NCBI RefSeq assembly: GCF_012184385.1
Contig: NZ_VSRL01000010.1
Location: 1-64,000 of the forward strand
Reading direction: 5' to 3'
DNA from: Lentzea indica
Lineage (GTDB): Bacteria; Actinomycetota; Actinomycetes; Mycobacteriales; Pseudonocardiaceae
Length of the DNA: 64,000 bases
The notes beneath the pieces are model-generated. The model made no database searches. It was not told where the DNA came from and saw nothing but the letters and a program-made list of their open reading frames with translations. Positions 1 through 11,056 of the stretch are shown in pieces (within the stretch, counting starts at the first letter, position 1; each line of letters begins with the position of its first letter). The position numbers were made by a program, and so were the translations under genes.

Positions 1-3000
1 GTCGGCCGCCGCGGAACTGCGTCGCGACCTGCGCGAACTGCCTGCCGCGGAACGGATCGAGCCCGTCCTGGACCTGGTCCGCACGCGGGCGGCTCAGGTG
101 CTCGGCCACTCCGGCAAGGAAGCGGTCGCGCCGGACAAGGCGTTCCGGGACATCGGGTTCGACTCGCTGACCGCCGTCGAGCTGCGCAACCAGCTCACCG
201 AGATCACCGGTCTCGCACTGCCCGCCGGACTGGTGTTCGACTACCCGTCGCCGCGAGTGCTGGCCGAGCACCTGCTCGCGTCGCTGCTCGGCGAGGGTGG
301 CGATGTTGATGACGTGTCGGTCGTGCAGACCACCGACGACATCGCCATCGTCGGCATGGCGTGCCACTTCCCGAACGGCATCGACTCGCCGGAAGACCTG
401 TGGCGGCTGCTGGTCGCGGGCGAGGACGCGATGTCGGACTTCCCTGCCGATCGCGGCTGGGACCTGGCTTCACTGCAGAGCTCGACGGTGCGCGGTGGTT
501 TCCTGACTGGAGTCGCGGACTTCGACCCGGCGTTCTTCGGGATCTCGCCGCGTGAGGCGCTGGCGATGGACCCGCAGCAGCGCCTGCTGCTGGAGACGTC
601 CTGGGAGGCAGTCGAACGCGCCGGTGTGGACCCGTCCTCGTTGCGCGGCTCGCGGACCGGCGTGTTCGTCGGGACGAACGGGCAGGACTACCAGCACGTC
701 GTCATGGCCTCCAACGAAGACCTGGAAGGCCACGCCGGAACCGGCCTCGCTGCCTCCGTGATCTCCGGGCGCATCTCCTACGCGCTGGGGCTGGAAGGTC
801 CCGCGGTCACGATCGACACGGCGTGCTCGTCGGCTCTCGTGGCGCTGCACCTCGCCGCACAGGCTTTGCGGGGCGGTGAGTGTTCGCTGGCGCTGGCTGG
901 CGGTGTCACGGTGATGGCGACTCCGACGTCGTTCTCCGGCTTCTCGCGGCAGGGAGGGCTCGCGCCGGACGGCCTGTGCAAGGCGTTCTCCGAGTCCGCG
1001 GACGGCACAGGCTGGTCCGAGGGCGTCGGAATCCTCGTCGTGGAACGGCTTTCCGACGCCGTCGCCGCCGGGCATCCGGTGCTGGCGGTCGTGCGTGGCT
1101 CGGCGTTCAACCAGGACGGTGCTTCCAACGGTTTGACCGCACCGAACGGCCCGTCGCAGCAGCGAGTCATCCGGCAAGCGCTTGCGTCAGGTGGCCTGTC
1201 ACCGTCCGATGTGGACGCCGTCGAGGCGCACGGCACCGGAACCGTGCTGGGTGACCCGATCGAGGCACAGGCGCTGCTGACCGTGTACGGGCAGGACCGT
1301 GCCGACCCGCTGTGGCTGGGCTCGGTGAAGTCGAACCTGGGCCACACGCAGGCCGCCGCCGGTGCGGCGGGCGTGATCAAGATGGTGATGGCGTTCCAGC
1401 ACGGCCTGTTGCCGCAGACCTTGCACGTCACCGAACCTTCTTCGCACATCGACTGGTCGGCCGGCGCGGTCTCATTGCTCACCGAGAACACCCCGTGGCC
1501 TTCCATCGACCGGCCGTGGCGCGCGGGTGTGTCGTCGTTCGGCATCTCAGGCACGAACGCCCACGTGATCCTTGAGGCCCCGGAATTGTCAGACCTGCCT
1601 GAGATGATTGGGATGGGGACCTCGGTCTCCCCCGGAGGGGGCCCAAGCGGGATCGATACAGCGGGATCGGTTCCGTTGGCGGTGTCGGCCAAGTCTGCGG
1701 CGTCGTTGCGGGCTCAGGTCGAGCGGATCAGCGCGGTGGAAGCGGCGCCGGTCGACGTCGCGTACTCGCTGGTGAAGTCGCGGGCGTTGTTCGAGCACCG
1801 CGCGGTGCTGTTCGACGGGGCGGAAGTGGCGAGCGGGGTGGCGGGGGAGCACACGCTCGCGGTGCTGTTCTCCGGGCAGGGTTCGCAGCGCCTCGGCATG
1901 GGCAAGGAGCTGTACCGGAGGTTCTCGCAGTTCGCGGACGCGTTCGACGACGTGCTCGCGCACCTCGACCCCGAGCTGAAGAGCGTCATGTGGGGCGAGG
2001 AAGAGGAGAAGCTCAACCCGACCGGGTACACGCAGCCGGCGTTGTTCGCTTTCCAGACGGCGCTCTACCGGTTGCTGCAGGCTTTCGGGATCAAGCCCGC
2101 CCACCTCGCGGGTCATTCGATCGGTGAGATCGCGGCGGCACACGTCGCGGGCGTGCTCAGCCTGGAGGACGCGGCGAAGCTCGTCAGTGCGCGCGCGAGC
2201 CTGATGCAGGCGTTGCCGCGGACGGGCGCGATGGTTGCCGTGCAGGCGACCGAAGAAGAAGTCACCAGGCATCTCACGAGCAAGGTGTCGATCGCGGCCG
2301 TCAACGGGCCCACGAGCATCGTCATCGCGGGTGACGAGGCAGAGGTCGAAGCCATCGCGAGCCGATACGAGAAGACCAAGCGGCTCAAGGTCAGCCACGC
2401 GTTCCACTCGCCGTTGATGGAGCCGATGCTCGACGACTTCCGCGCGGCGATCAGCGGCATCACGTTCACCGAGCCGAAGATCCCGATCAGCGCGACCGGT
2501 GACGTCACCGACCCCGAGTACTGGGTCAGCCACGTCCGCGACGCGGTCCGGTTCACCGACAACGTCGCGAAGATCCCGGCGACCAAGTTCCTCGAGGTCG
2601 GACCGGACGGTGTTCTGAGCGCCCTGGTCGACGGCGCGATCCCGACGCTCAGGAAGAACAGGTCCGAGGAAGCCGCGCTGGCCACCGCACTCGGTCAAGT
2701 ACACGTTGACGGAATCAACGTTGACTGGACTCCGTGGTTGACCGGCGGCCGGCTCATCGCCCTGCCGACCTATCCGTTCGACCACGAGCGGTTCTGGCCC
2801 AAGGCCACGGTCGGCGGCCGCGCGGGCGACCCTGCCGCCTACGGGCTGAGGTCCGGCGGGCACCCGCTGCTCGGCGCGGCGATCGCGGTCGCGGGCACCG
2901 ACGAGCTCGTGCTCAGCGGACGCCTCAGCCTCGCGACGCACCCGTGGATCGCCGACCACGTCGTCGGCGGGGCGGTGCTGTTCCCCGGCACCGGGTTCCT

Positions 3001-6000
3001 CGACTTCGCGATCCGCGCGGGCGACATGGTCGGCTGCGACCGCGTCGACGGGCTCACGATCGTCGTCCCGCTCGTGCTGCCCGAAAAGGAAGCCGTCGCG
3101 GTGCAGGTGCGGGTCGGCGCGCCGGACGATCACGGCCGCAGGGCCGTCAGCGTTCATTCGCGGCACCCCGACTCCGACGAGTGGATCCAGCACGCCTCAG
3201 GCACCCTTGCCGAGGGACCGCATCAGGCCGAGTTCGACACGAGCGAGTGGCCGCCCGCGAACGCGGAAGCGCTGAACCTCGACAGCTTCTACGAGACACT
3301 CGCGGAAGGCGGCCTCGCTTACGGGCAGATCTTCCAAGGGCTCCAGCAGGCCTGGCGCCACGGCGACGAGGTGCTCGTCGAAGTCGCGCTGCCGGAGAGC
3401 GTCGAAGACGCCGCGACCTTCGGCGTGCACCCCGCGCTGCTCGACTCGGCGCTGCACGCCATCACGTTCGTCGACGGCGCCGGCCAGGGTCTGCCGTTCG
3501 AGTGGAACGGCGTGTCTCTGCACGCCATCGGGCCGTCGCGGCTGCGCGTCCGGTTGAAGCACACCGGTGGCGACGCCGTCGAGGTCACCGCCGTCGACGT
3601 CGAGGGCGCGCCCGTCCTGTCGGTGAAGTCGCTGGTGGTCAGGACACCGTCCGCGAACACTGCCGGCAACCCCGTGCAGGACTCGCTGTTCCGTGTCGAC
3701 TGGGTGCCCGTTCAGGTCGGCGAGGCCACCGAGATCGACGCGCAAGTCGTGGAGATCTACGGCGGCGGCGACGCGGCGGCTGTTCACGAGACCACGAAGC
3801 GCGTGCTGGAGATCCTGCAGAACGCTGAAGAGCGCGTGGTGTTCGTGACGCGCGGCGCCGCGGCGGTCAGCGACGAACCGATCACCGACCTCGGCGCGGC
3901 GGCGGCATGGGGACTCGTGAGGTCCGCGCAGGCCGAGAACCCCGGCAAGTTCCAGCTCGTCGACCTGGACGAGCACAGCGAACTGACCCCGGGCATGCTG
4001 GTGACCGAGGAACAACAGCTGATCGTCCGTGAAGGAACCGTCCACGCTGGACGGTTGGCACGCCTGCAGACGGGGCCGACGCTGGTGCCTCCGGTGGGAA
4101 CGCCCTGGCGCCTCGACACGACCGCGAAAGGCAGCCTGGACAACCTCGTCCTGGCACCGTGGACGCCGGAGCCGTTGCAGGGCAAGCAGGTCCGCATCGC
4201 GATCCGGGCGGCCGGCCTCAACTTCCGTGACGTGCTGAACGCGCTCGGCATGTATCCGGGCGAGGCGGGCTCGTTCGGTGCCGAGGCCGCGGGTGTGGTC
4301 TCGGAGGTCGGGCCGGACGTCGAGAACCTGAAGGTCGGCGACCCGGTGTTCGGCATGCTGTTCGGCGGCATGGGACCGGTCGGCGTCATCGAGGAGCCTT
4401 ATCTGACCAGGCTTCCGGACGGCTGGACGTTCGAGCAGGGCGCGTCAGTGGCTCTGGTGTTCCTCACCGCGTACTACGCGTTGATCGAGCTCGGCAACGT
4501 GCGGTCGGGGGAGAAGGTCCTCGTCCACGCGGGTGCCGGTGGCGTTGGCATGGCGGCGATCCAGGTCGCCCGACATCTCGGCGCGGAGGTGTTCGCCACC
4601 GCGAGCGAGGGCAAGTGGGACGTGCTGCGCGGCCTCGGTCTCGACGACGCGCACATCGGCAACTCCCGCGACACCGGCTTCGAGCACAAGTTCCCGCGGG
4701 TCGACGTCGTGCTGAACGCGTTGACCGGCGAGTTCATCGACGCCTCGCTGCGGTTGCTCAGCGAGGGCGGGCGGTTCCTCGAGATGGGCAAGACCGACTT
4801 GCGGGAGAACGTGCCGGGCATCGTCTATCGGCCGTTCGACCTCGGCGAGGCGCACCCCGACCACATCCAGCGCATGCTCGTCGCGCTCGTGGAGCTGTTC
4901 GAGCGCAACGTCCTGGAGCCGCTGCCGATCGCGTCCTGGGACGTGCGGCGGACGCGTGACGCGTTCCGGTTCATGAGCCGCGCCAAGCACATCGGCAAGA
5001 TCGTGATCACCGTGCCCGCGGGCTGGGACCCGGACGGCACCGTGCTGATCACCGGCGGTACGGGTGGCCTGGGCGCGGAACTGGCGCGGCACCTCGTCGC
5101 GCGGGGCACCCGGAAGCTGTTGCTGCTCAGCCGTCGCGGGCTCGACTCGCCGGGTGCGGGAGAGCTGGCGTCGCTGGACGCGGACGTGACGATCGCGGCC
5201 TGTGATGTCGCTGACCGGGACGCACTCGCTTCAGTCCTGAGTGGACACAACGTGACCGCCGTCGTGCACACCGCCGGTGTGCTGGACGACGGTGTGATCG
5301 CCTCGATGACGCCCGAACGGCTGGAGAAGGTCTTGCGTCCCAAGGTGGACGCGGCCTGGAACCTGCACTCGCTGCTGCCGGACGCGCAGTTCGTCCTGTA
5401 CTCGTCGGTGTCGGGCGTGCTCGGAACGGCCGGTCAGGGCAACTACGCGGCGGGCAACGCGTTCCTGGACGCATTGGCGCAGTACCGGCGAGGGTTGGGC
5501 TTGCCTGCGGTGTCGTTGGCGTGGGGCGCGTGGACGTCCGAGGTCGGCATGACCAAGACGATGGACGCGGCCGCGTTGGAACGGCTGGAGAAGTCGTCCA
5601 TGCCGCCGATCTCGCTGGAGCACGGCCTGGCGCTGTTCGACGCCGCGATCGGGGTGGACGAGCCGCTCGTCGTGCCCGCCCGGATCATCACCGGAGCCAG
5701 CACCACGATGGTGCCGCCGCTGCTGCGCAACCTTCTGCGCGGCGGTCGCCGGACCGCGGCGCGAGCTCAGGGAACCCTTGCGCTGCAGGGTCTTCAGGAC
5801 GTCCGCCCGGCCGAGCGCACCAGGACCCTCGTGGACCTCGTGCGCGGCGAGGCTGCCGCGGTGCTCGGACACTCGTCCGCCGACGCGATCGATGCCGACC
5901 GCGAGTTCCGGCAGCTGGGCTTCGACTCGCTGACCTCGGTGGAACTGCGCAACAGGCTCGGCACCGCGACCGGGCTGACGCTGCCCGCGACGCTGGTGTT

Positions 6001-6475
6001 CGACTACCCGAACCCGCAAGCGTTGGCGGAGCATCTGATCGCCGAGCTGTTCGGCGGGCAGACCGAGGTCGAGGACTCGGTGCGAGTCTCCGACGAGGCC
6101 ATCGCGATCGTCGGCATCGCCTGCAAGTTCCCCGGGGGCGTGTCGTCGCCGGAGGAGCTGTGGGAGCTCGTTCTGGCGGCCGCGACGCGATCAGCGGATT
6201 CCCGTCCGATCGCGGCTGGGACGAGAACCTCGTCGGCGACGGTGCCGGGCGGTCCGTCACCGGGCAGGGAGGGTTCATCGAGGGCATCGCCTCGTTCGAC
6301 CCCGCGTTCTTCGGGATCTCACCGCGTGAGGCCGTGTCGATGGACCCGCACCAGCGACTCGTGCTGGAGACGTCGTGGGAGGCGCTGGAACGCACCGGCA
6401 TCGACCCGCTCACTCTGCGCGGATCGCGGACCGGTGTCTACGTGGGCGCTTCCGGGCAGGACTACGCGCACCTGA
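1..6475 (+). CDS. Type I modular PKS, 5'-partial: ACP, then full module KS-AT-DH-ER-KR-ACP, then start of next KS
   Basis: The reading frame is open from base 2, so the gene starts before the window. In order it encodes the end of an upstream module (ACP, phosphopantetheine Ser at 164) and one complete reducing module: KS (active Cys at 824), AT with GHSIGE (Ser at 2117) and HAFH near 2396, which predict malonyl-CoA; DH with the HxxxGxxxxP motif (His at 2957) and the DxxxH motif; ER with NADPH motif HAGAGGVG near 4526; KR with [10 protein letters not shown] (B-type) and intact Ser/Tyr near 5402-5446; ACP (Ser at 5927). This module should install a methylene. The frame leaves the PKS at about 6175, inside the next KS, because one G is missing; the residues up to 6475 after that point are not real PKS sequence. 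The protein continues in other frames to 11,027. Confidence is high for domains and low for the true 5' end. Confidence 0.93.
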   Translation, partial: SAAAELRRDLRELPAAERIEPVLDLVRTRAAQVLGHSGKEAVAPDKAFRDIGFDSLTAVELRNQLTEITGLALPAGLVFDYPSPRVLAEHLLASLLGEGGDVDDVSVVQTTDDIAIVGMACHFPNGIDSPEDLWRLLVAGEDAMSDFPADRGWDLASLQSSTVRGGFLTGVADFDPAFFGISPREALAMDPQQRLLLETSWEAVERAGVDPSSLRGSRTGVFVGTNGQDYQHVVMASNEDLEGHAGTGLAASVISGRISYALGLEGPAVTIDTACSSALVALHLAAQALRGGECSLALAGGVTVMATPTSFSGFSRQGGLAPDGLCKAFSESADGTGWSEGVGILVVERLSDAVAAGHPVLAVVRGSAFNQDGASNGLTAPNGPSQQRVIRQALASGGLSPSDVDAVEAHGTGTVLGDPIEAQALLTVYGQDRADPLWLGSVKSNLGHTQAAAGAAGVIKMVMAFQHGLLPQTLHVTEPSSHIDWSAGAVSLLTENTPWPSIDRPWRAGVSSFGISGTNAHVILEAPELSDLPEMIGMGTSVSPGGGPSGIDTAGSVPLAVSAKSAASLRAQVERISAVEAAPVDVAYSLVKSRALFEHRAVLFDGAEVASGVAGEHTLAVLFSGQGSQRLGMGKELYRRFSQFADAFDDVLAHLDPELKSVMWGEEEEKLNPTGYTQPALFAFQTALYRLLQAFGIKPAHLAGHSIGEIAAAHVAGVLSLEDAAKLVSARASLMQALPRTGAMVAVQATEEEVTRHLTSKVSIAAVNGPTSIVIAGDEAEVEAIASRYEKTKRLKVSHAFHSPLMEPMLDDFRAAISGITFTEPKIPISATGDVTDPEYWVSHVRDAVRFTDNVAKIPATKFLEVGPDGVLSALVDGAIPTLRKNRSEEAALATALGQVHVDGINVDWTPWLTGGRLIALPTYPFDHERFWPKATVGGRAGDPAAYGLRSGGHPLLGAAIAVAGTDELVLSGRLSLATHPWIADHVVGGAVLFPGTGFLDFAIRAGDMVGCDRVDGLTIVVPLVLPEKEAVAVQVRVGAPDDHGRRAVSVHSRHPDSDEWIQHASGTLAEGPHQAEFDTSEWPPANAEALNLDSFYETLAEGGLAYGQIFQGLQQAWRHGDEVLVEVALPESVEDAATFGVHPALLDSALHAITFVDGAGQGLPFEWNGVSLHAIGPSRLRVRLKHTGGDAVEVTAVDVEGAPVLSVKSLVVRTPSANTAGNPVQDSLFRVDWVPVQVGEATEIDAQVVEIYGGGDAAAVHETTKRVLEILQNAEERVVFVTRGAAAVSDEPITDLGAAAAWGLVRSAQAENPGKFQLVDLDEHSELTPGMLVTEEQQLIVREGTVHAGRLARLQTGPTLVPPVGTPWRLDTTAKGSLDNLVLAPWTPEPLQGKQVRIAIRAAGLNFRDVLNALGMYPGEAGSFGAEAAGVVSEVGPDVENLKVGDPVFGMLFGGMGPVGVIEEPYLTRLPDGWTFEQGASVALVFLTAYYALIELGNVRSGEKVLVHAGAGGVGMAAIQVARHLGAEVFATASEGKWDVLRGLGLDDAHIGNSRDTGFEHKFPRVDVVLNALTGEFIDASLRLLSEGGRFLEMGKTDLRENVPGIVYRPFDLGEAHPDHIQRMLVALVELFERNVLEPLPIASWDVRRTRDAFRFMSRAKHIGKIVITVPAGWDPDGTVLITGGTGGLGAELARHLVARGTRKLLLLSRRGLDSPGAGELASLDADVTIAACDVADRDALASVLSGHNVTAVVHTAGVLDDGVIASMTPERLEKVLRPKVDAAWNLHSLLPDAQFVLYSSVSGVLGTAGQGNYAAGNAFLDALAQYRRGLGLPAVSLAWGAWTSEVGMTKTMDAAALERLEKSSMPPISLEHGLALFDAAIGVDEPLVVPARIITGASTTMVPPLLRNLLRGGRRTAARAQGTLALQGLQDVRPAERTRTLVDLVRGEAAAVLGHSSADAIDADREFRQLGFDSLTSVELRNRLGTATGLTLPATLVFDYPNPQALAEHLIAELFGGQTEVEDSVRVSDEAIAIVGIACKFPGGVSSPEELWELVLAAATRSADSRPIAAGTRTSSATVPGGPSPGREGSSRASPRSTPRSSGSHRVRPCRWTRTSDSCWRRRGRRWNAPASTRSLCADRGPVSTWALPGRTTRT
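1583..1645 (+). repeat. KS-AT linker hairpin repeat, copy 1
   Basis: This copy reads GAATTGTCAGACCTGCC, then GAGATGATTGGGATG, then GGGGACCTCGGTCTCCCCC, then a GGAGGGGGCCC end. CCCCC at 1629-1633 can pair with GGGGG at 1637-1641 over a 3-base loop. It is translated in frame as part of the KS-AT linker. Nearly identical to copies 5 and 6. Confidence 0.75.
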
Positions 6476-8462
6476 TGCTCGCTTCCGAGCAGGCACTGGA
6501 GGGTTACTCGGGCACGGGCACCTCGCCGAGCGTGATCGCTGGCCGGTTGTCGTACGCGCTGGGGCTCGAAGGTCCGTCGATGACGATCGACACGGCGTGC
6601 TCGTCGGCCCTGGTCGCCTTGCACCTGGCGGTGCAGGCGTGCGCAACGGCGAGTGCTCCCTGGCACTGGCCGGCGGCGTGACGGTGATGTCGACGCCGGG
6701 CTCGTTCATGGAGTTCTCGCTGCAGGACGGCCTCGCGCGCGACGGCCGCTGCAAACCGTTCTCCGACACCGCTGACGGCACAGCCTGGTCTGAGGGCATC
6801 GGTGTGCTCGTGGTCGAGCGTCTGTCCGACGCTGTCACGGCTGGACACGATGTTCTGGCGGTCGTGCGTGGCTCGGCGTTCAACCAGGACGGTGCTTCCA
6901 ACGGTTTGACCGCACCGAACGGCCCGTCGCAGCAGCGGGTGATCCGGCAGGCACTGGCTTCGGCGGGCCTCAAGTTCGCCGACGTCGACGCCGTGGAGGC
7001 GCACGGCACCGGCACGACGCTGGGCGACCCCATCGAGGCCCAGGCCTTGCTCGCGACCTACGGTCAGGACCGCTCCGAACCGCTCCTGCTCGGCTCGATC
7101 AAGTCCAACATCGGCCACACCCAGGCCGCCGCCGGTGTCGCCGGCGTGATCAAGATGGTGATGGCGTTGCGGCACGGCGTTCTGCCGCGCACGATCAACG
7201 TCACCGCGCCCTCCTCGCACGTCGACTGGACGGCCGGCGCGGTGTCGTTGCTGACGTCGAACACGCCATGGCCCGCCGCCGACCGTCCGCGTCGCGCTGG
7301 TGTGTCGTCATTCGGCATCTCGGGCACGAACGCGCACGTGATCCTGGAGGCCGCAACCCCGTCTTCGATTTCTGTGGACAACTCGGCGCCTGTGGACAAC
7401 CCGCCCGTTGTTGATCTCGCAGAGCCGGTGTCACCGTCGTCCCGTGGGACGATTGGAGTGGGGACCTCGTGTCCCCCCAAGGGGCCCCGCTCGTTTTTTC
7501 GGCGAAGTCCCCCGCTTCGCTGCGCGCTCAGATCGAACGGGTCAAGGCGGTCGACGGCGATGCGTTCGACGTGGGGTTCTCGTTGCTGAAGCGGTCGCGG
7601 TTCGAGCACCGCGCGGTGCTGCTGGACGGCGCGGAGGTCGCCGAGGGGCAGGCGACGCGGCGCAAGCTGGCGGTGCTGTTCTCCGGGCAGGGCTCGCAGC
7701 GGATCGGCATGGGCAAGGAGCTGTACGAGCGCTTCCCGGCGTTCCGCAAGGCGCTCGACGCGGTGCTGGAACACGTCGACGTCCGCGATGTCATGTGGGG
7801 CGACGACACGGAGGCGCTCAACCAGACCGGGAACACGCAGCGCGCGTTGTTCGCGATCGAGGTGGCGCTGTTCCGGCTCGCGGAAGCGTTCGGCATCGAG
7901 CCCGACCACGTCGGCGGCCACTCCGTCGGCGAGATCGCGGCCGCGCACGTCGCCGGTGTCCTGAGCCTCGAAGACGCCGCCAAGCTCGTCAACGCGCGTG
8001 CCGCGCTCATGCAGGCACTCCCGGCAGGGGGAGCCATGATCGCCGTCGAGGCCGCCGAAGAAGAAGTCACGATCACAGATCAGGTGTCGATCGCGGCCAT
8101 CAACGGGCCGATGTCGCTGGTCCTCGCCGGCGAGGAGAGCGCGGTCGAACAGATCGCCGACGGGTTCGCCGCGCAGGGCCGCAAGACTAAGCGTTTGCCG
8201 GTCAGCCATGCGTTTCACTCGCCGTTGATGGAGCCGATGCTGGAGGACTTCCGCGCCGTGGTGACGGCGCTGAACCTCGTCGCGCCCCGCATCCCCGTGG
8301 TCTCCAACCTGACCGGCCGCATCGTGAGCACTGAGCTCACCGAGCCGGAGTACTGGGTGCGGCACGTCCGGGAAACCGTGCGGTTCGCCGACGGTGTCCG
8401 GGAGCTCGAGGCCGCGGGCGTCAACGCGTTCCTGGAGATCGGGCCGGACGGCGTGCTGTCCG
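6104..8462 (+). pseudogene. KS and AT of the penultimate PKS module, broken by four single-base indels
   Basis: Homology to KS-AT continues without a gap, but in four successive reading frames. A G is missing near 6178 (GCGG where GCGGG would restore a Gly-Arg-Asp), a C near 6640 (Ala-Leu-Arg restored by one C), a G near 7469 in the KS-AT linker, and there is an extra G near 8466. Restored, the KS has its active Cys at 6598 and the downstream His motifs EAHGTG and KSNIGH. The AT has GHSVGE near 7918 and HAFH near 8208, which predict malonyl-CoA. The pieces seen as separate open frames are 6375-7589 and 7469-9079, but neither has a plausible start of its own. They belong to one gene with 1-6475 and 8394-11027. 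Sequencing or assembly error is more likely than decay, since every domain motif is kept. If real, the gene is dead. Confidence 0.8.
7448..7488 (+). repeat. KS-AT linker hairpin repeat, copy 2 (diverged)
   Basis: Core GACGATTGGAGTGGGGACC, then a C-run and G-run (CCCCCCAAGGGG at 7473-7484) that still form a stem although the loop sequence differs. One of the frameshifts of this module lies in it (missing G near 7469). Confidence 0.6.
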
Positions 8463-11027
8463 CGCTCGGTGGAGAACGCCGTCCCCGCGCTGCGCAAGGA
8501 CCGCGACGAAACGACGGCATGGCTCACCGCGCTCGCGCGACTCCACGTCGCGGGCACCGACGTCGAGTGGACTGCTGCGTTCGAAGGTGTCAAAGCGAAG
8601 CGGGTCGACATCCCGACGTACGCGTTCGACCACGACCGCTACTGGCCGACGCCGATGGCCCAGGCCGCCGACGCGTCCGGGCTAGGCCTCGGGCCCGCCG
8701 ATCACCCGCTGCTCGGCGCGGCGATGTCGGTCGCCCGAGAAGACTCCGTGGTGTTCACCAACCGGCTCGCGGTGGCGTTCCCGGAGACGGCGTTCGCGGA
8801 GATCGCGTTCAGGGCAGCCGACCAGGTCGGGTACGGCACTGTCGAGGAGCTCACCGTCACCGGGCCGATCACGCCCGGCGTGCTTCAGGTGTGGATCGGC
8901 GCGCCGGACAACGGAAAGCGCGCTCTCACCGTCTACACGCGACCCGACGACGAACAGCCCTTCACCCAGATCGCCACCGGAACTCTTGCCGAGGGCGAGT
9001 ACCTTGCCGGCTTCACGGTGAGCGAGTGGCCGCCGAAGGGCGCGACGGCGATCGGCGAGCAGGTCTGGCAGGCGGGTGACGCCGTGTACGCGGAGGTCAC
9101 GCTGCCGGAAGGCACTTCGGACGCCCAGTTCTACGGCGTCCACCCGGCGTTGCTGGACTGCGCCACCAGGGTCACCGAGGAACACCAGGTGCCGCTGGAA
9201 TGGCACGGCGTCAGCCTGCACGCGGTCGGCGCCGACACGTTGCGAGTGAGGCTGAGCAACGGCGGGTTCGCCGCGGTCGACACCAACGGCTCACCGGTCG
9301 TGTCCGCGCGCAACGTCGTCTTCGGCGCACCGCTCGCGGCGCAGCAGCATCAGGACTCGTTGTTCCGCCTGGAATGGGTGCCCGCACCCGAAACCGGGCC
9401 CGCCGCCGACGTGCGGGAGATCAAGCTCGCCGCGGACGGTGACGTCGTCCAGCAGGCACACGAACTCGCGGCCAAAGCGCTTGAACTGGTGCAGCAGTCC
9501 GAGGATCGGCTGGCCTTCGTGACGAGCGGCTTGGCGGGCGCGACTGTCGAAGGCCTGGTTCGCACGGCTCAGTCGGAGAACCCCGGACGGTTCCTGCTCA
9601 TCGACACCGACGGCAGCACCCCGCTGCCCACCGGCCTGCTCGACGCGGGGGAGACCCAGGTGCGAGTCCGCGACGGGCAAGTGCGGGTCGCCCGCCTCGC
9701 CCGCGTCACCGACACGGCCGAGACGGCCGAGTGGGATCCGGAAGGCACCGTCCTGATCACCGGTGGCACCGGCGGTCTGGGTGCCGAACTGGCCAGGCAC
9801 CTCGTGGCCGAGCGCAACGTCAAGCGCCTGCTGCTGATCTCACGGCGTGGCGGTGACGCGCCGGAAGCCGTTGCGCTGCAGGCAGAACTGACGGCACACG
9901 GCGCTGACGTCACGATCGCCGCCTGCGACACCGCCGACCTCAAGGCGGTGAAGAAGGTGCTCAAGGGCGTGAAGCTGACCGCCGTCATTCACACCGCAGG
10001 TGTGCTCGACGACGGCATCATCGGCTCGCTCACGCCGGAGCGGCTGACCACCGTGCTGAAGCCCAAGGTCGACGGCGCCTGGAACCTCCACGAGGCCACA
10101 AAAAAGCAGAAGCTCCAGGCGTTCGTGCTCTACTCGTCGGTGTCGGGCGTGCTCGGCAGCGCAGGACAGGGCAACTATGCTGCGGCCAACGCGTTCCTGG
10201 ACGCACTGGCGGAACGCCGACGTGCACAGGGACTCGTGGCGACATCGCTGGCGTGGGGCCCGTGGGCGCAAACCGGTGGCATGACAGCACATCTGCGGGA
10301 CGGCGCGATGGACCGCATCGGCCGCACCGGCATGCCGCCGCTGTCCGTCCGGCAGGGCATGGCGCTGTTCGACGACGCGACCTCACGAGAGGACGCGGTG
10401 CTCGTCCCCGCACGCCTCAACACCGGCCGCACCAACGGCCCGGTCGCGGCAGTGCTGCGCGGCCTGGTGCGGGGCGGAAAGCGCACGGCCGGCACCGACG
10501 AGGCGTCCACTGTGGACTTCTCGGCGACGCTCAACGCGTTGCCCGCGGAGGAACGCGCGAAGTACCTGGTCGATCTCGTGCGCGGTCACGCGGCGGGCGT
10601 CCTCGGGCACTCGACGCCCGCGGCGATCGACAACGACAAGCAGTTCCGCGACCTCGGCTTCGACTCGCTGACCGCCGTGGAGCTGCGCAACAGCCTCGCT
10701 TCGGCAACGGGTCTGAAGCTGCCTGCCGGCCTGGTCTTCGACTACCCGACGCCCGACGAACTGGTGGCGTACCTCGCGGGTGAGCTGCTCGGCGACGACG
10801 CCGGACTGTCGATCACCAGCGAGCTCGATCGCTTGGAGGCCGCGCTGGCCGCGAGCACCGACGAGGACCTGGCACGTGACGGCGTCGCCGCCCGCCTGCG
10901 CAACCTTCTCGCTCACTACGGCGGTGCCAAGGGCGAGGAAGCCGTGAGCGACCGCATCAACTCGGCGACCGTGGACGACGTGTTCGCCTTCATCGACAAC
11001 GAACTCGGCCGACGCACCGAGCGCTGA
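8394..11027 (+). CDS. Type I PKS, 3' part: degenerate DH, KR, ACP and C-terminal docking domain
   Basis: True PKS sequence in this frame begins at about 8463, just after the last indel, and the nominal start at 8394 lies in the wrong frame of the AT. The DH region (about 8690-9330) is shortened and lacks the catalytic HxxxGxxxxP block; where the second motif should read DxxxH it reads DCATRV. This DH is therefore predicted inactive. The KR is intact: GGTGGLG near 9752, LDD (B-type), Ser and Tyr in YSSVSGVLG and GNYAAANAF. The ACP has Ser at about 10,664. The last 70 residues are a helical docking domain (FIDNELG near the end), suited to pair with the N-terminal coiled coil of the PKS at 11,057, 29 bp downstream. 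The module should leave a beta-hydroxyl. Confidence 0.9.
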   Translation: MSGSSRPRASTRSWRSGRTACCPRSVENAVPALRKDRDETTAWLTALARLHVAGTDVEWTAAFEGVKAKRVDIPTYAFDHDRYWPTPMAQAADASGLGLGPADHPLLGAAMSVAREDSVVFTNRLAVAFPETAFAEIAFRAADQVGYGTVEELTVTGPITPGVLQVWIGAPDNGKRALTVYTRPDDEQPFTQIATGTLAEGEYLAGFTVSEWPPKGATAIGEQVWQAGDAVYAEVTLPEGTSDAQFYGVHPALLDCATRVTEEHQVPLEWHGVSLHAVGADTLRVRLSNGGFAAVDTNGSPVVSARNVVFGAPLAAQQHQDSLFRLEWVPAPETGPAADVREIKLAADGDVVQQAHELAAKALELVQQSEDRLAFVTSGLAGATVEGLVRTAQSENPGRFLLIDTDGSTPLPTGLLDAGETQVRVRDGQVRVARLARVTDTAETAEWDPEGTVLITGGTGGLGAELARHLVAERNVKRLLLISRRGGDAPEAVALQAELTAHGADVTIAACDTADLKAVKKVLKGVKLTAVIHTAGVLDDGIIGSLTPERLTTVLKPKVDGAWNLHEATKKQKLQAFVLYSSVSGVLGSAGQGNYAAANAFLDALAERRRAQGLVATSLAWGPWAQTGGMTAHLRDGAMDRIGRTGMPPLSVRQGMALFDDATSREDAVLVPARLNTGRTNGPVAAVLRGLVRGGKRTAGTDEASTVDFSATLNALPAEERAKYLVDLVRGHAAGVLGHSTPAAIDNDKQFRDLGFDSLTAVELRNSLASATGLKLPAGLVFDYPTPDELVAYLAGELLGDDAGLSITSELDRLEAALAASTDEDLARDGVAARLRNLLAHYGGAKGEEAVSDRINSATVDDVFAFIDNELGRRTER

Positions 11028-11056
11028 CCCCACCTCAGGACGGAAGGTTTCCGGCG

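Noticed and set aside
7373-7399. Two TGTGGACAA units 18 bases apart (again at 40,288-40,314), equal to the actinomycete DnaA box
   Set aside because: Both pairs encode the same linker residues (VDNS and PVDN) in homologous modules, and TGTGGAC is common in this genome's coding sequence. There is no origin context.
6375-7589. Separate gene starting at 6375
   Set aside because: Its first 90 residues are the wrong frame of a KS; PKS sequence begins only after the missing C near 6640. It is a frameshift fragment.
10500-10520. Palindrome TCCACTGTGGA as a regulatory site (also near 13,760 and 27,750)
   Set aside because: It recurs in coding sequence as Ser-Thr-Val-Asp codons on both strands with no promoter context.
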